Assembly: GCF_003640665.1 (NCBI RefSeq)
Contig: NZ_QQXL01000001.1
Location: 620,001-684,000, forward strand
DNA: 64,000 nt
Source of the DNA: Galactobacter caseinivorans
GTDB lineage: Bacteria; Actinomycetota; Actinomycetes; Actinomycetales; Micrococcaceae
Reading direction: 5' to 3'
The notes beneath the pieces were generated by a model. That model ran no database searches. It had not been told where the DNA came from and saw only the letters and a list, made by a program, of their open reading frames with translations. Positions 1 to 9,001 of the stretch are shown here, piece after piece; position 1 is the stretch's first letter; every line of letters begins with the position of its first letter. Position numbers and translations under genes: made by a program.

Positions 1-939
1 CACGGCGTGTGTGCACCCGCGGGAGCACTGGGCAGTGGCCGGCACCAGGTCCTCAAACGCGTCCACCACGGCCTGCGGGTCCACGTGGGCCAGCCCAAAG
101 GAGCGCACCCCAGGGGTGTCGATGATCCAGGTGCCCGGTTCTGAATCCAGCATGCGCAAGGCAATGGCCGACGACGAGGTGTGCCTACCGCGGCCCGTCA
201 CCTCATTCACGTGGCCGGTGGCGCGCTGGGAACCGGTGAGCGCGTTGACGAGCGTGGACTTGCCCACGCCGGAGTGCCCCAGCGTGGTGCTGATGCGCCC
301 ATTGAGCACGCGGCGCAGCTCCGCCAGCGCCTCCAAGTCCACCAGCAACGAGCCATGCGCGTCGTTGCCGCCAGTGCTTGAGCGGGAGACGATCACCTCC
401 ATGCCAAGCGGCCGGTACGTGGACACCAGGTCCACCGGTTCGCGCAGATCCGCCTTGGTGATGACCAGGACGGGCTCAATCCCGGCATCATGTGCCGCCA
501 CCATGGTGCGGTCAATGAAGCCGGGGCGCGGCTCGGGATCCGCAGCGGCCACGACGATGACCACCTGGTCCACGTTGGCGACCACCACGCGCTCCACGGG
601 GTCGGTGTCATCCGCGCTGCGGCGCAACAGGGTGGTGCGCTCCTCGATGCGTACCAGCCGTGCCAGCGCGTCCGGGCCGCCGCTGGTGTCTCCCACCAGG
701 CTGACCAGGTCGCCCGGCACGATGGGCTGGCGGCGCAGCTCGCGAGCGCGCATGGCCATCACCGTGTGCTCGTCCGGCTGGGCCTCGTTCACGACCGCGG
801 TGTAGCGGCCGCGATCAACCCCGATCACCCGGCCGCGCACGGCGTCATCATGCTTGGGGCGATCCTTGGTTCGCGGGCGTGAGCCCTTCTTATTGGGGCG
901 AACCCGGACATCTGATTCGTCCCACTCGCGCTGGCTCAC
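1..939 (-). CDS. rsgA: Ribosome small subunit-dependent GTPase A (3'-truncated by window edge)
   Basis: RsgA is a circularly permuted GTPase that helps late maturation of the 30S subunit in the cytoplasm. The 313 visible residues hold an OB-like N-terminal part, then the G motifs in permuted order: G4 TKAD near residue 175, the P-loop GHSGVGKST near 245, and DTPG near 285. The cysteines of the zinc-binding tail begin at the edge (CSRGCTH). The C-terminus lies outside the window, so this is truncation by the window rather than a broken gene. The GTG start overlaps the aroA stop in the 4-nt string GTGA, which indicates translational coupling. Linkage of aroA, rsgA and a SigR/SigH-type sigma factor is also known from mycobacteria. 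Confidence 0.95.
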   Translation of the reverse strand, partial: MSQREWDESDVRVRPNKKGSRPRTKDRPKHDDAVRGRVIGVDRGRYTAVVNEAQPDEHTVMAMRARELRRQPIVPGDLVSLVGDTSGGPDALARLVRIEERTTLLRRSADDTDPVERVVVANVDQVVIVVAAADPEPRPGFIDRTMVAAHDAGIEPVLVITKADLREPVDLVSTYRPLGMEVIVSRSSTGGNDAHGSLLVDLEALAELRRVLNGRISTTLGHSGVGKSTLVNALTGSQRATGHVNEVTGRGRHTSSSAIALRMLDSEPGTWIIDTPGVRSFGLAHVDPQAVVDAFEDLVPATAQCSRGCTHAV

Positions 940-2351
940 GCGGGGACACCCGCGGGCTGGGCCGCGCCGGCGTGGGAGGCCAGCATGCCCTCCCACATCC
1001 CGACAAAGCCGGGCAAGGTCTTAGCGGTGGTCGCCACGTCAACGACCTGCACGCCCGGCACTGCCAGGCCCATCAGGGCGCCGGCCGTGGCAATGCGGTG
1101 ATCCTCGTAGCTCTCCCAGACGGCGCCGTGGGCGGCGCCAGGCTCTGGGGAGATTTCCAGCCCGTCCGGCAGCTCGCGGGCGGCGACGTTGACCCGCCCC
1201 AGCTCAGTCACGAGCGCCGCGAGGCGGTCCGTCTCGTGCCCGCGCAGGTGCGCAAGGCCGGTCAGGCGGCTGGTTCCTTGAGCAAGCGCACAGAGCGCCG
1301 CGAGCGTGGGTGCCAGCTCGCCCGTGTCCGCGGCGTCCACCGCGGTGAGGTGGCCGGTGCCGGTCACCTCAAGCGTGCCGTCCTGGGTGAGGTGCACCTG
1401 CGCGCCCATGCGGGGCAGCAGCTGCGTCCAGAGGGCGCCGATTTGGGTGGTCTTGGCTGGCCAACGCGGAACCCGAACCGTGCCGCCACACACCAGCGCT
1501 GCGCCAAGGAAAGGCCCGGCATTGGACAGATCCGGTTCCACCGTGACATCCCCGGGGGAGGGCACGCCGGGCTCCACGCGCCACCCCAACCCATCGGGGT
1601 CGGTGCTGGCGCGCAGGCCGGCGCCACGCAGCGTGACCATGGTCATCTCAATGTGCTGGGGGGAGGGCAACACGGCGCCAGTGTGGCGCACGTGGATGCC
1701 CTCCGGGAAGCGGGAACCCGCCAAGAGCAGCGCGGAGACGAACTGGCTTGAGCCGCTCGCATCCACCTCGATGCGCCCCCCGCGCACGGCAGCGGAGCCG
1801 GTCACGGTGAACGGCAGGTGGCCGTCCTCGCCGCCGTGAACCTCGACGCCGAGCGCCTTGAGGGCCTGGATGACGGGGCCCATGGGCCGACGCCGAGCGG
1901 CTGGGTCCCCGTCAAGGCGCACCGGACGCTGCGTCAGGGCGGCGACGGCAGGCACAAAACGCATGACGGTGCCGGCCAAGCCGCAATCGATCTCTACGGG
2001 CGCGGGCGAACCCACACCTTGAACCGAACCCTCACCAGGCGACCCGGCCGCCAGAGGCGACCCAGCGGCGTCGGGCAGGGTGAACGGCGTGACGGTCCAC
2101 ACCGGGACGCCGTCCGAGTCCGTCCCTTGCTTGATCCGTGCGCCCAGCTGCTCCAGCGCCCGCACCATGAGGCGCGTATCGCGAGAATCCAGCGGTGCCA
2201 CCACCTGGCTTGGCGCGCCCGCGAGGGCGGCCAACACCAGGTGACGGTTAGTGAGCGACTTTGAACCCGGAAGGTTCACGGTGGCGTTCAGCGGCCCGGG
2301 GGAGACGGGCGCCGGCCAGGGATCAAGCGGGACGGAACTCACGGACGTCAT
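936..2351 (-). CDS. aroA: 3-phosphoshikimate 1-carboxyvinyltransferase (EPSP synthase)
   Basis: Transfers the enolpyruvyl group of PEP to shikimate 3-phosphate, the sixth step of the chorismate pathway. The 471-residue product carries the N-terminal LPGSKSLTNR substrate loop near residue 25, the GLAGTVMRF segment near 115, and the C-terminal RGHETDR motif near 385, the actinobacterial form of the RxKExxR signature. It is slightly longer than the usual 430-450 residues because of Pro/Gly-rich loops. I chose the ATG giving MTSVSSVP because the family alignment begins soon after it; an upstream in-frame start would run through the doxX-like gene. The doxX-like stop lies 4 nt upstream and rsgA overlaps the 3' end, so the three genes probably form one minus-strand operon. 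Confidence 0.95.
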   Translation of the reverse strand: MTSVSSVPLDPWPAPVSPGPLNATVNLPGSKSLTNRHLVLAALAGAPSQVVAPLDSRDTRLMVRALEQLGARIKQGTDSDGVPVWTVTPFTLPDAAGSPLAAGSPGEGSVQGVGSPAPVEIDCGLAGTVMRFVPAVAALTQRPVRLDGDPAARRRPMGPVIQALKALGVEVHGGEDGHLPFTVTGSAAVRGGRIEVDASGSSQFVSALLLAGSRFPEGIHVRHTGAVLPSPQHIEMTMVTLRGAGLRASTDPDGLGWRVEPGVPSPGDVTVEPDLSNAGPFLGAALVCGGTVRVPRWPAKTTQIGALWTQLLPRMGAQVHLTQDGTLEVTGTGHLTAVDAADTGELAPTLAALCALAQGTSRLTGLAHLRGHETDRLAALVTELGRVNVAARELPDGLEISPEPGAAHGAVWESYEDHRIATAGALMGLAVPGVQVVDVATTAKTLPGFVGMWEGMLASHAGAAQPAGVPA

Positions 2352-2355
2352 CGAC

Positions 2356-2838
2356 TCAGGCCAGGGCCTTCTTTGCGGCACGGGCCTCGCGCTTGACGAC
2401 GCGCTTGCCACGGCGGCCGGCATCATGTGCGCGCCAGGCCAGGGAGGGCTTGCCCGCCGTGTCAACGGCAGCCAGCAGCGCGCCGCCGGTCAGGCCGACC
2501 TGCGTGGCCAGCGTGGCGACCTTGTTGCCGGAGTCCTCCGACTGCGTGTCGGCGGCGATCGTGAGGGCCTGTGAGGCCACGATCAGGGTCGAGGAGAGGC
2601 GCGGTGCCTTGCCGAGGGCCAGCAGAGCGCCGGCACCAATCTGCACGCCACCAAGGACGCGGGCCAGCAGTTCCGGGCGGTCAGCCAGCGAGCTGAGCTG
2701 GGGCAGCGAGCGGGACGCGCGGTTCAGGACCGGGCGCAGCTGCGAGGCCGTGGCCTCGGGGGCACGCAAGCGGGAGATGCCGCCCAAAACAAACGGCGCG
2801 GCGAGCATCGGACGGGCCAGTGCACGAACGAGAGACAT
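2356..2838 (-). CDS. DoxX-family small membrane protein
   Basis: A 160-residue protein of the DoxX type: it begins MSLVRALARPMLAAPFVLGG, followed by hydrophobic stretches near residues 60-80 and 110-125 and a strongly basic tail (RRGKRVVKREARAAKK). DoxX-like proteins are small multi-pass membrane proteins, some linked to oxidative-stress complexes, but the biochemical role of this branch is unsettled. The start is supported by a strong GGAGGA ribosome binding site. It heads the run doxX-like, aroA, rsgA and diverges from sigR across 164 bp that hold the sigR promoter. The neighbouring redox sigma factor fits an oxidative-stress role but does not prove it. Family assignment is moderately sure. 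Confidence 0.75.
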   Translation of the reverse strand: MSLVRALARPMLAAPFVLGGISRLRAPEATASQLRPVLNRASRSLPQLSSLADRPELLARVLGGVQIGAGALLALGKAPRLSSTLIVASQALTIAADTQSEDSGNKVATLATQVGLTGGALLAAVDTAGKPSLAWRAHDAGRRGKRVVKREARAAKKALA

Positions 2839-2943
2839 GCTTCCTCCAAAAGATTGAGCCTTCCCTGTGGTGCAGGGAACGGATGTCAGTGCCATCCTCC
2901 CACGATCCGCGCCATGGCTCGAAGACCCGCGCAGACGCCGCCC

Positions 2944-2970
2944 GGGAATAGGGCGCCGCCCCGACTCGTT
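2944..2970 (+). promoter_or_regulatory. SigR-type promoter of sigR-rsrA
   Basis: GGGAAT at 2944-2949 and GTT at 2968-2970 are separated by 18 nt. This matches the published SigR/SigH consensus GGAAT-N18/19-GTT. It lies 32 nt before the sigR ATG, as expected for the positive autoregulation known for SigR in Streptomyces and SigH in Mycobacterium. Confidence 0.75.
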
Positions 2971-3002
2971 GACGTGGGTGCAAGCGAGAGAAAGGGGCAC
3001 GG

Positions 3003-3710
3003 ATGCCAACGGCCACGCTGGAGCGCAGACAAGTAGACTGGCGCTCGATGACGACCAATAGCACCGACGAGTCCGTCGTGGACCTGTCCACCGAGACCGA
3101 AGATCAGCGCCGCGCTCGATTTGAGCGGGACGCCATGCAGTATGTGGACCAGCTGTATTCGGCCGCATTGCGCATGGCCCGTCAGCCCTCAGACGCCGAG
3201 GATCTGGTGCAGGAAGCGTTCGCCAAGGCCTACGCTTCCTTCCACCAGTACACCCCCGGCACCAACCTGAAGGCCTGGCTGTACCGCATCCTGACCAACA
3301 CGTACATCAACCTGTACCGCAAGCGTCAGCGCGAGCCCAAGCGTTCCAGCACCGAGCAGGTGGAGGATTGGCAGTTGGGCGGCGCCCTGGGACACCAGGA
3401 ACCCGCACTGCGCTCCGCCGAGGCCCAAGCGCTGGATCACCTTCCCGACTCTGACGTGAAGCGCGCCCTGCAGTCCATCCCGGAGGAGTTCCGACTCGCC
3501 GTCTACTTCGTGGACGTGGAGGGCTTCCCGTACAAGGAAGCCGCGGAGATCCTCGGTGTCCCCATTGGCACCGTGATGTCTCGCTTGCACCGTGGCCGAA
3601 AGCAACTGCGAGGGATGCTCTCCGAGTACGCGGCGGAGCGTGGCGTTGACGTCAACGCCCGCGCACGCACCGCGGACAAGAGCGCCCGAGCGAAGGAGCA
3701 GGAAAAATGA
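3003..3710 (+). CDS. sigR: ECF sigma factor of the SigR/SigH redox-stress class
   Basis: A group IV sigma factor of 235 residues. Region 2 includes [14 protein letters not shown] near residue 63, and region 4 has a helix-turn-helix with [14 protein letters not shown] and [14 protein letters not shown] near 190. Members of this class direct RNA polymerase to thiol-oxidative-stress genes and are held inactive by a zinc anti-sigma factor, which here is the next gene. The ATG at 3003 follows AAAGGGG at a suitable distance; an internal ATG at 3048 would give a shorter form, and two translational forms are known for Streptomyces SigR. The stop overlaps the rsrA start (ATGA). Mycobacteria would call it sigH; either name implies the same role. 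Confidence 0.92.
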   Translation: MPTATLERRQVDWRSMTTNSTDESVVDLSTETEDQRRARFERDAMQYVDQLYSAALRMARQPSDAEDLVQEAFAKAYASFHQYTPGTNLKAWLYRILTNTYINLYRKRQREPKRSSTEQVEDWQLGGALGHQEPALRSAEAQALDHLPDSDVKRALQSIPEEFRLAVYFVDVEGFPYKEAAEILGVPIGTVMSRLHRGRKQLRGMLSEYAAERGVDVNARARTADKSARAKEQEK

Positions 3711-3991
3711 ACGAGGACTGCCTCAAGCTCGGTGATTGCACCGACACGCGCTTGGAACGCATCTACGAGTACCTGGACGGCGCGCTGAGCCGCTCCGACC
3801 TGCAGACCGTGCAAGAACACCTCAGTACCTGCGAGGAGTGCAGCGCCCAGTATGACCTGGAGTGCATCATTCGCTCGGTCGTGCGCCGCAGCTGCAGCGA
3901 GACGGCGCCGCAGGACCTGAAGAGTCGCATCATGGTGCGCATCGACGAGATCCGCGTTGAGGGCTCAAGCCATCAGGGCAGCTCGCACTAA
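3707..3991 (+). CDS. rsrA: Zinc-binding redox anti-sigma factor (RsrA/RshA type)
   Basis: A 94-residue cytoplasmic anti-sigma factor that would bind reduced SigR and release it when its cysteines form a disulfide and zinc is lost. The ZAS signature H38-x3-C42-x2-C45 is present, together with C11, the position that completes the zinc site and the trigger disulfide in Streptomyces RsrA. C5 and further cysteines after the motif (C53, C63) are additional and not obviously conserved. It is translationally coupled to sigR through ATGA, so sensor and sigma factor are made together from the SigR-dependent promoter. A strong hairpin terminator follows. Confidence 0.9.
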   Translation: MNEDCLKLGDCTDTRLERIYEYLDGALSRSDLQTVQEHLSTCEECSAQYDLECIIRSVVRRSCSETAPQDLKSRIMVRIDEIRVEGSSHQGSSH

Positions 3992-4060
3992 CGCCTGGAG
4001 TGCGCGGCGCGGCGCGGTTCGCTCGGCGCACCGAGCCGAGCACGGCGCGGTCGCCGCACA

Positions 4061-4115
4061 CAGCAAGAGGCCGGTCATCTTTCCCTCAGGGGGAAGGATG
4101 ACCGGCCTCTTGCTG
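4061..4115. terminator. Bidirectional terminator between rsrA and bL37
   Basis: A perfect 19-bp stem (4061-4079 with 4097-4115) encloses a 17-nt loop. It sits between the convergent rsrA and bL37 genes, with a short T run (TTT) on the plus side and pairing that serves both strands. Confidence 0.85.
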
Positions 4116-4134
4116 TTTAGCTCAACCAGCAGGA

Positions 4135-4209
4135 TCAGGCGTTGGGACGCTTGCCGTGGTTTGCGCCGCCGTGCTTGCGGCTGCGGCGCTTGCGTGCGCG
4201 CTTGCTCAT
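4135..4209 (-). CDS. Small ribosomal protein, bL37-like (24 aa)
   Basis: A 24-residue, extremely basic protein: it starts MSKRARKRRSRKHGG and ends ANHGKRPNA. The NHGKRPNA tail matches the tiny actinobacterial large-subunit protein bL37, first seen in mycobacterial ribosome structures and encoded near the sigH/rshA locus there. A short AG-rich segment (GAGGAGTCAGTC) just before the ATG provides a ribosome binding site. The gene converges with rsrA across a long terminator hairpin. It is easily missed by gene finders because of its size. The name rests on the tail motif, size, charge and location. Confidence 0.82.
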   Translation of the reverse strand: MSKRARKRRSRKHGGANHGKRPNA

Positions 4210-4347
4210 GACTGACTCCTCACTTCTCGACGCGGACACTCACCGACAAAGCGGCGAATTCTTGATCCATTCTCTCACGCCGGGGCGGGAGTCCTGGACG
4301 GGTCACGAACGCGCAGGCTCGTGACCGGGTAAAAGACGGACTGCAGG

Positions 4348-4959
4348 CTAGACGGTGCCCGCGTTGGGATCCGCCACGCCGATCCACGGGTACCAGCCGC
4401 GGTGCAGCACCAGCCAGGCCATGAGCCCGTGCCCCTGCTGACCGGGGATGCCGTTGTGGGCCGCCAGGTCGGAGCGCCACTGCTCGTGGGCCTCCAGCGG
4501 CGTGAAGGTGTCCACGTAGAAGTGGTTGCGGCGGGTGGTCACGTCGCCAAAGGCGGTGCTGAGCTGGGCCAGGCGGCGGTTGCGATCCGCGTCAAGGGTG
4601 GGCGGCGGGCCCACCACAAAGGCGTTCAGGCTCAGCTGCGTGGCCGCATCAAGGATGTTGGCCAGGTTCAGGCGCGAACGGGCCGTGGAGAGGCCTGCGC
4701 GTTCGTCTGCGCCGGACAGGGCCACGACCAGGCGGTTGTCCCCCTCCAGGTCAAAGCGGCGCTGTGCCTCGCCGAGCCACCTGTCCGCGAGTACCTCGGT
4801 GGTCTCGTGGGGGTTGGCCAGCACATAGGGGGAGAGGTCCAGAGAATCCTGGGGGGTCTTCGAGAGGACGCGGCCAAACCAGCCGAGCGCGCGCGGATCA
4901 CCGTGACCGGCCAGAAGTTCGTCGCCAATGGCGACCAGACGCAGGGAGCGGGTGTCCAC
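4348..4959 (-). CDS. SGNH/GDSL-hydrolase-like protein with GDEL in place of GDSL
   Basis: A 203-residue protein whose N-terminus (LRLVAIGDELLAG) aligns with block I of SGNH hydrolases, but the catalytic Ser position is Glu (GDEL rather than GDSL). Other family features remain: a block III-like segment LVVALSGADERAG in place of the usual GxND, and a C-terminal stretch PGQQGHGLMAW where DxxH would be expected. If the assignment is right, the usual esterase mechanism is absent, so it may be a non-catalytic or re-purposed member. The GTG start has AAAGGA about 8 nt upstream. It is monocistronic between bL37 and kgd. Function unknown. Confidence 0.65.
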   Translation of the reverse strand: MDTRSLRLVAIGDELLAGHGDPRALGWFGRVLSKTPQDSLDLSPYVLANPHETTEVLADRWLGEAQRRFDLEGDNRLVVALSGADERAGLSTARSRLNLANILDAATQLSLNAFVVGPPPTLDADRNRRLAQLSTAFGDVTTRRNHFYVDTFTPLEAHEQWRSDLAAHNGIPGQQGHGLMAWLVLHRGWYPWIGVADPNAGTV

Positions 4960-5158
4960 GCGGGAAGTCCTTTCGTGTGGGAACGGCCCCACTGTATTGC
5001 ATATGTACCGCGGATCTTGGGAGCAATCGCGCGCCGCAGGCAAGGTGGCGGGACGCTACTGACACAGTGCCCGACGCCGTGTGGCTGGGCAAGCGCGGAT
5101 AACGCCGCGGGGGTGGGGCACGCTGTGCGTGCCCCACCCCCGCGGGATGACCTCTACA

Positions 5159-8100
5159 TCAGGCCGAGAAGGCGCTCTCTACGAGTGCCTTGAGCTCCGC
5201 GTCGTGACGCTTGTGGGAGCCCGTGGACGTGGCGGCGAGGGCCCGGCGGGAGTGCACGGTGACCTTGCGCTCCAGCGTGGGCAGCAGGTTCAGGGCCATG
5301 AACGGCCACGGTCCCTGGTTCTCCGGCTCGTCCTGCACCCAGCGCACATCGGCGTTGGGGTACTTGGCCAGCTCGGCCGCAATCTCCTCTGCGGGCAGCG
5401 GGTAGAGCTGCTCGACGCGGACAATGGCGGTCTTGCCGTCCCCACGGGATTCCTGCTCGGCGAGCAGGTCGTAGTAGAGGCGACCGGACACCAAGAGCAC
5501 GCGCTCCACGGCGTCGCCACTGGGCACTGCGGCGTCGCCGATGACCGGCTGCCACTTGCCCTGCGTGAACGCCTCCACCGGCTGGGCTGCTGCCTTCAGG
5601 CGCAGCAACTGCTTGGGCGTCATGACGATCAGCGGCTTGCGCGGGCGCAGGTAGGCCTGGCGGCGCAGAGCGTGGAAGTAGTTGGCGCCATTGGTCGGGT
5701 TAATGACGCGCATGTTCTCTTCTGCACACATCTGCAGGTAGCGCTCCAGGCGGGCGGAGGAGTGATCCGGGCCCTGGCCCTCGTAGCCGTGCGGCAGCAG
5801 CAGAACCAGCGAGGAACGCTGACCCCACTTCTGCTCACCGGAGGAGATGAACTCGTCGATGATGGTCTGCGCGCCGTCGGCAAAGTCGCCGAACTGGGCC
5901 TCCCAGAGCACCAACGCGTCCGTGCGCTCCACGGAGTAGCCGTACTCGAAGCCCATGACCGCGAACTCAGAGAGCGGGGAATCATAGATCAGGAACTTGG
6001 CCTGGTCGTCGCTGATCTGGCGGATCGGGGTCCACTCGTCGCCGTTGAGGCGGTCGTGGAACACGGCGTGGCGCTGCACAAAGGTGCCGCGACGCGCGTC
6101 CTGTCCGGTGATGCGCACGGGCACGCCCTCGTGAGAGAGCGAGGCGTAGGCGGCCAACTCGGCAAAGCCCCAGTCGATGCCACCCTCGGTGGACATCTTG
6201 GCGCGCTTCTCCAAGAGCGCCTTGAGCTTGGGGTGCACCGTGAAGCCCTGCGGAACGTCCGCGTGGGCCTGGCCAACGGCGGCGAGCAGCTCCGCCGAGA
6301 TGGCGGTCTCTACGCCGCGCGCATCGGTATCAGCGCCGTCCTCGGCCTGGGCGCGGGGCTTGTCAAGTGCGTTGACGGACTGGCCGTCCTCCACCGTGGG
6401 GATGGGGGAGGTCTGCGCGGCGTGCGTCTGCACAAACACGCTCTCCAGGCGGGCCTGGTAGTCCTTGACGACCTGGTCAGCCTCTTCCTGCGTGATGTCG
6501 CCGCGGCCCACGAGGGCCTCGGTGTACAGCTTGCGGGTGGAGCGCTTGGCCTCGATGAGGTTGTACATCATGGGCTGGGTCATCGAGGGATCGTCTCCCT
6601 CGTTGTGACCGCGGCGGCGGTAGCAGATCAGGTCAATGACCACGTCGCCGTTGAAGGCCTGGCGGTACTCGAACGCCAAGGTGGCGGCCTGCACCACTGC
6701 CTCGGGGTCATCCCCGTTGACGTGGAAGACCGGCGCCTGAATGAACTTGGACACGTCGGTGGAGTACACCGAGGAGCGTCCGGCGGAGGGCGGGGTGGTG
6801 AAGCCGACCTGGTTGTTGACCACCACGTGGATGGTGCCACCGGTCTTGTACCCGCGCAGCTGGGACAGGTTCAGCGTCTCGGGGACCACACCCTGGCCCG
6901 CGAACGCGGCGTCGCCGTGGACCAGGATCGGCAGCACCGAGTAGCCCTCGTCGCCACGATCAATCAAGTCCTGCTTGGCGCGCACAATTCCCTCAAGGAC
7001 CGGGTCAACGGCCTCGAGGTGGGAGGGGTTGGCTGCCAGGTACACCTTGGTGGTGTTCCCTGCCTCTGAGGTGAAGGACCCCTCTGTGCCCAGGTGGTAC
7101 TTCACGTCGCCGGAGCCTTGGACGCCTGCCGGGTCCTGGATGCCCTCAAACTCGCGGAAGACCTGAGCATAGGTCTTGCCGGCAATGTTGGTCAGGACGT
7201 TGAGGCGCCCGCGGTGGCTCATGCCAATCGCGGCCTCGTCCATGCCCGCGTCTGCGGCACCGGAGATGATGGTGTCCAGCAGCGGCAGCAGCGACTCGCC
7301 GCCCTCAAGGGAGAAGCGCTTCTGGCCAATGAACTTGGTCTGCAGGAACGTCTCAAAGGCCTCGGCCTGGTTGAGCTTGCCGAGGATGCGCAGCTGCTCT
7401 TCGCGGCTGGGCTTGGTGTAGCCGTGTTCCAGGCGCTCCTGGAACCAGAGGCGCTGCTCCGGGTCCTGGATGTGCATGTACTCAATGCCGGTGGTGCGGC
7501 AGTAGGCGTTGCGCAGCACCCCAAGAATGTCACGCAGGGGCAGGCGATCCTTGCCGCCAAAGCCGCCGGTGACCCAGGAACGGTCCAGGTCCCAGAGCGT
7601 GAGCCCGTAGGTCTGCACGTCAAGGTCGGGGTGGCGACGCTGCACGTAAACCAGCGGGTTCGTGTCCGCCATGAGGTGGCCACGCTCGCGGTAGGCGTGG
7701 ATGAGCTGCTGGATGCGCGCAACCTTGTTGATCTGCAGATCGGTATCAACCTGGTTGTCCTTGGCCCAGCGAACGGGCTCGTAAGGAATGCGCAGGGCCT
7801 CAAAGATCTCGTCCCAGAACTCTTCGCCGAGCAGCAGCGACTCCACGGTCTTCAGGAACTCGCCGGAGCCGGCGCCCTGGATCACGCGGTGATCGTAGGT
7901 GGAGGTCAGGGTGATGATCTTGCCGATGCCGTTGTTGGCGATCACCTTGTCTGAGGAGCCGCGGTACTCGGCGGGCACATCCAGTGCGCCGACGCCGATG
8001 ATGGCGGCCTGGCCCTTGGACAGGCGCGGCACGGAGTGCACGGTGCCGATGCCGCCGGGGTTGGTCAGGGAGACGGTGGTGCCTGCGTAGTCATCCGCGG

Positions 8101-9001
8101 TGAGCTTGTTGTTGCGACCGCGACCAATCAGCGCCTCGTAGGTGTGCCAGTAGGTCGCGAAGTCCATCTGCTCCGCGGCCTTCAGGTTCGGCACCACCAG
8201 GGAGCGTGTGCCGTCCGGCTTGGGGATGTCGATGGCAATGCCAAAGTTCACGTGCGGGTGCTGGACGGCGACGGGCTTGCCGTCGCGGACGTCGTAGCTC
8301 ACGTTCATGGACGGGAAGAGCTTGATGGCACGGATCACGGCAAAGCCGATCAGGTGCGTGAACGAGATCTTGCCGCCGCGGGCGCGGCGCAGGTGGTTGT
8401 TGATGACAATGCGGTTGTCAATGAGCAGCTTGGCCGGGACGGCGCGCACGGTGGTTGCCGTGGGGACCTCAAGCGACATCTCCATGTTCTTGGCGATGGC
8501 CTTGGCCGGGCCCTTGAGCACCTGCACGGCCTCCACGTCGGAGGCGGCGGCTGCTGCGGCCTTCTGCGGATCCGCGGGGACCGGCTTGGCCTTCACGTCC
8601 GAGGGGCGCACGGACGGCGACTGCGCTGCGCGGGCGGGCTGTGCTGCGCCGGCTGCCGGGGTTGCGGCCTCGGCGGGCGTTGCCTGTGAGCTGGGGCGGC
8701 TGGCCGCTGCTACCGGCTGGGCCGGGGCCTTGGGTGCGGCGGGCGAGCTAGCCGTGGTGTTCGACGCCGCGGGGGCGGGTGCCGCTGCCGGTGCCGGGGG
8801 AGCTGCGGGGGCGGGCTGCGTAGGGGTTTCCTTTGCGGCGGGTGCGGGGGTGCTGGCGCCCTGCGCCAGGTCCTCAAACACGCTCCACCACTTGGGATCC
8901 ACCGAGTTCTTATCCGCGAGGTACTGCTGGTACAGCTCCTCGACGAGCCACTCGTTCCCTCCGAACTCCTCTTTTAAGCGGTCGTTCGACAGTTCTGGCA
9001 C
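5159..9001 (-). CDS. kgd: Multifunctional 2-oxoglutarate decarboxylase/dehydrogenase E1 with E2 succinyltransferase domain
   Basis: The actinobacterial fusion that supplies the E1 (and E2-like) activity of the 2-oxoglutarate dehydrogenase step of the TCA cycle. From the N-terminus: a short helix (NEWLVEELYQQYLADKNSVD), a long Ala/Pro-rich linker, an E2 catalytic domain containing SFTHLIGFA and TYDHRVIQGAGSG (near 367), and then the ThDP-dependent E1 domains with HRGRLNVL (near 595), GDAAFAGQGVV (near 695) and a transketolase-type C-terminal part. There is no lipoyl domain, as in mycobacterial Kgd and corynebacterial OdhA. I prefer the GTG at 9001 because the VPELSNDRLKEEFGGNEWL segment fits the family's N-terminus; ATG at 9040 is an alternative. 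In relatives the activity is controlled by an FHA protein (GarA/OdhI), not seen here. Confidence 0.95.
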   Translation of the reverse strand: MPELSNDRLKEEFGGNEWLVEELYQQYLADKNSVDPKWWSVFEDLAQGASTPAPAAKETPTQPAPAAPPAPAAAPAPAASNTTASSPAAPKAPAQPVAAASRPSSQATPAEAATPAAGAAQPARAAQSPSVRPSDVKAKPVPADPQKAAAAAASDVEAVQVLKGPAKAIAKNMEMSLEVPTATTVRAVPAKLLIDNRIVINNHLRRARGGKISFTHLIGFAVIRAIKLFPSMNVSYDVRDGKPVAVQHPHVNFGIAIDIPKPDGTRSLVVPNLKAAEQMDFATYWHTYEALIGRGRNNKLTADDYAGTTVSLTNPGGIGTVHSVPRLSKGQAAIIGVGALDVPAEYRGSSDKVIANNGIGKIITLTSTYDHRVIQGAGSGEFLKTVESLLLGEEFWDEIFEALRIPYEPVRWAKDNQVDTDLQINKVARIQQLIHAYRERGHLMADTNPLVYVQRRHPDLDVQTYGLTLWDLDRSWVTGGFGGKDRLPLRDILGVLRNAYCRTTGIEYMHIQDPEQRLWFQERLEHGYTKPSREEQLRILGKLNQAEAFETFLQTKFIGQKRFSLEGGESLLPLLDTIISGAADAGMDEAAIGMSHRGRLNVLTNIAGKTYAQVFREFEGIQDPAGVQGSGDVKYHLGTEGSFTSEAGNTTKVYLAANPSHLEAVDPVLEGIVRAKQDLIDRGDEGYSVLPILVHGDAAFAGQGVVPETLNLSQLRGYKTGGTIHVVVNNQVGFTTPPSAGRSSVYSTDVSKFIQAPVFHVNGDDPEAVVQAATLAFEYRQAFNGDVVIDLICYRRRGHNEGDDPSMTQPMMYNLIEAKRSTRKLYTEALVGRGDITQEEADQVVKDYQARLESVFVQTHAAQTSPIPTVEDGQSVNALDKPRAQAEDGADTDARGVETAISAELLAAVGQAHADVPQGFTVHPKLKALLEKRAKMSTEGGIDWGFAELAAYASLSHEGVPVRITGQDARRGTFVQRHAVFHDRLNGDEWTPIRQISDDQAKFLIYDSPLSEFAVMGFEYGYSVERTDALVLWEAQFGDFADGAQTIIDEFISSGEQKWGQRSSLVLLLPHGYEGQGPDHSSARLERYLQMCAEENMRVINPTNGANYFHALRRQAYLRPRKPLIVMTPKQLLRLKAAAQPVEAFTQGKWQPVIGDAAVPSGDAVERVLLVSGRLYYDLLAEQESRGDGKTAIVRVEQLYPLPAEEIAAELAKYPNADVRWVQDEPENQGPWPFMALNLLPTLERKVTVHSRRALAATSTGSHKRHDAELKALVESAFSA

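Noticed and set aside
5081..7069. 662-codon plus-strand frame opposite kgd
   Set aside because: Antisense shadow of a highly conserved enzyme; its His/Leu/Val/Gly-rich composition is the complement of kgd codons.
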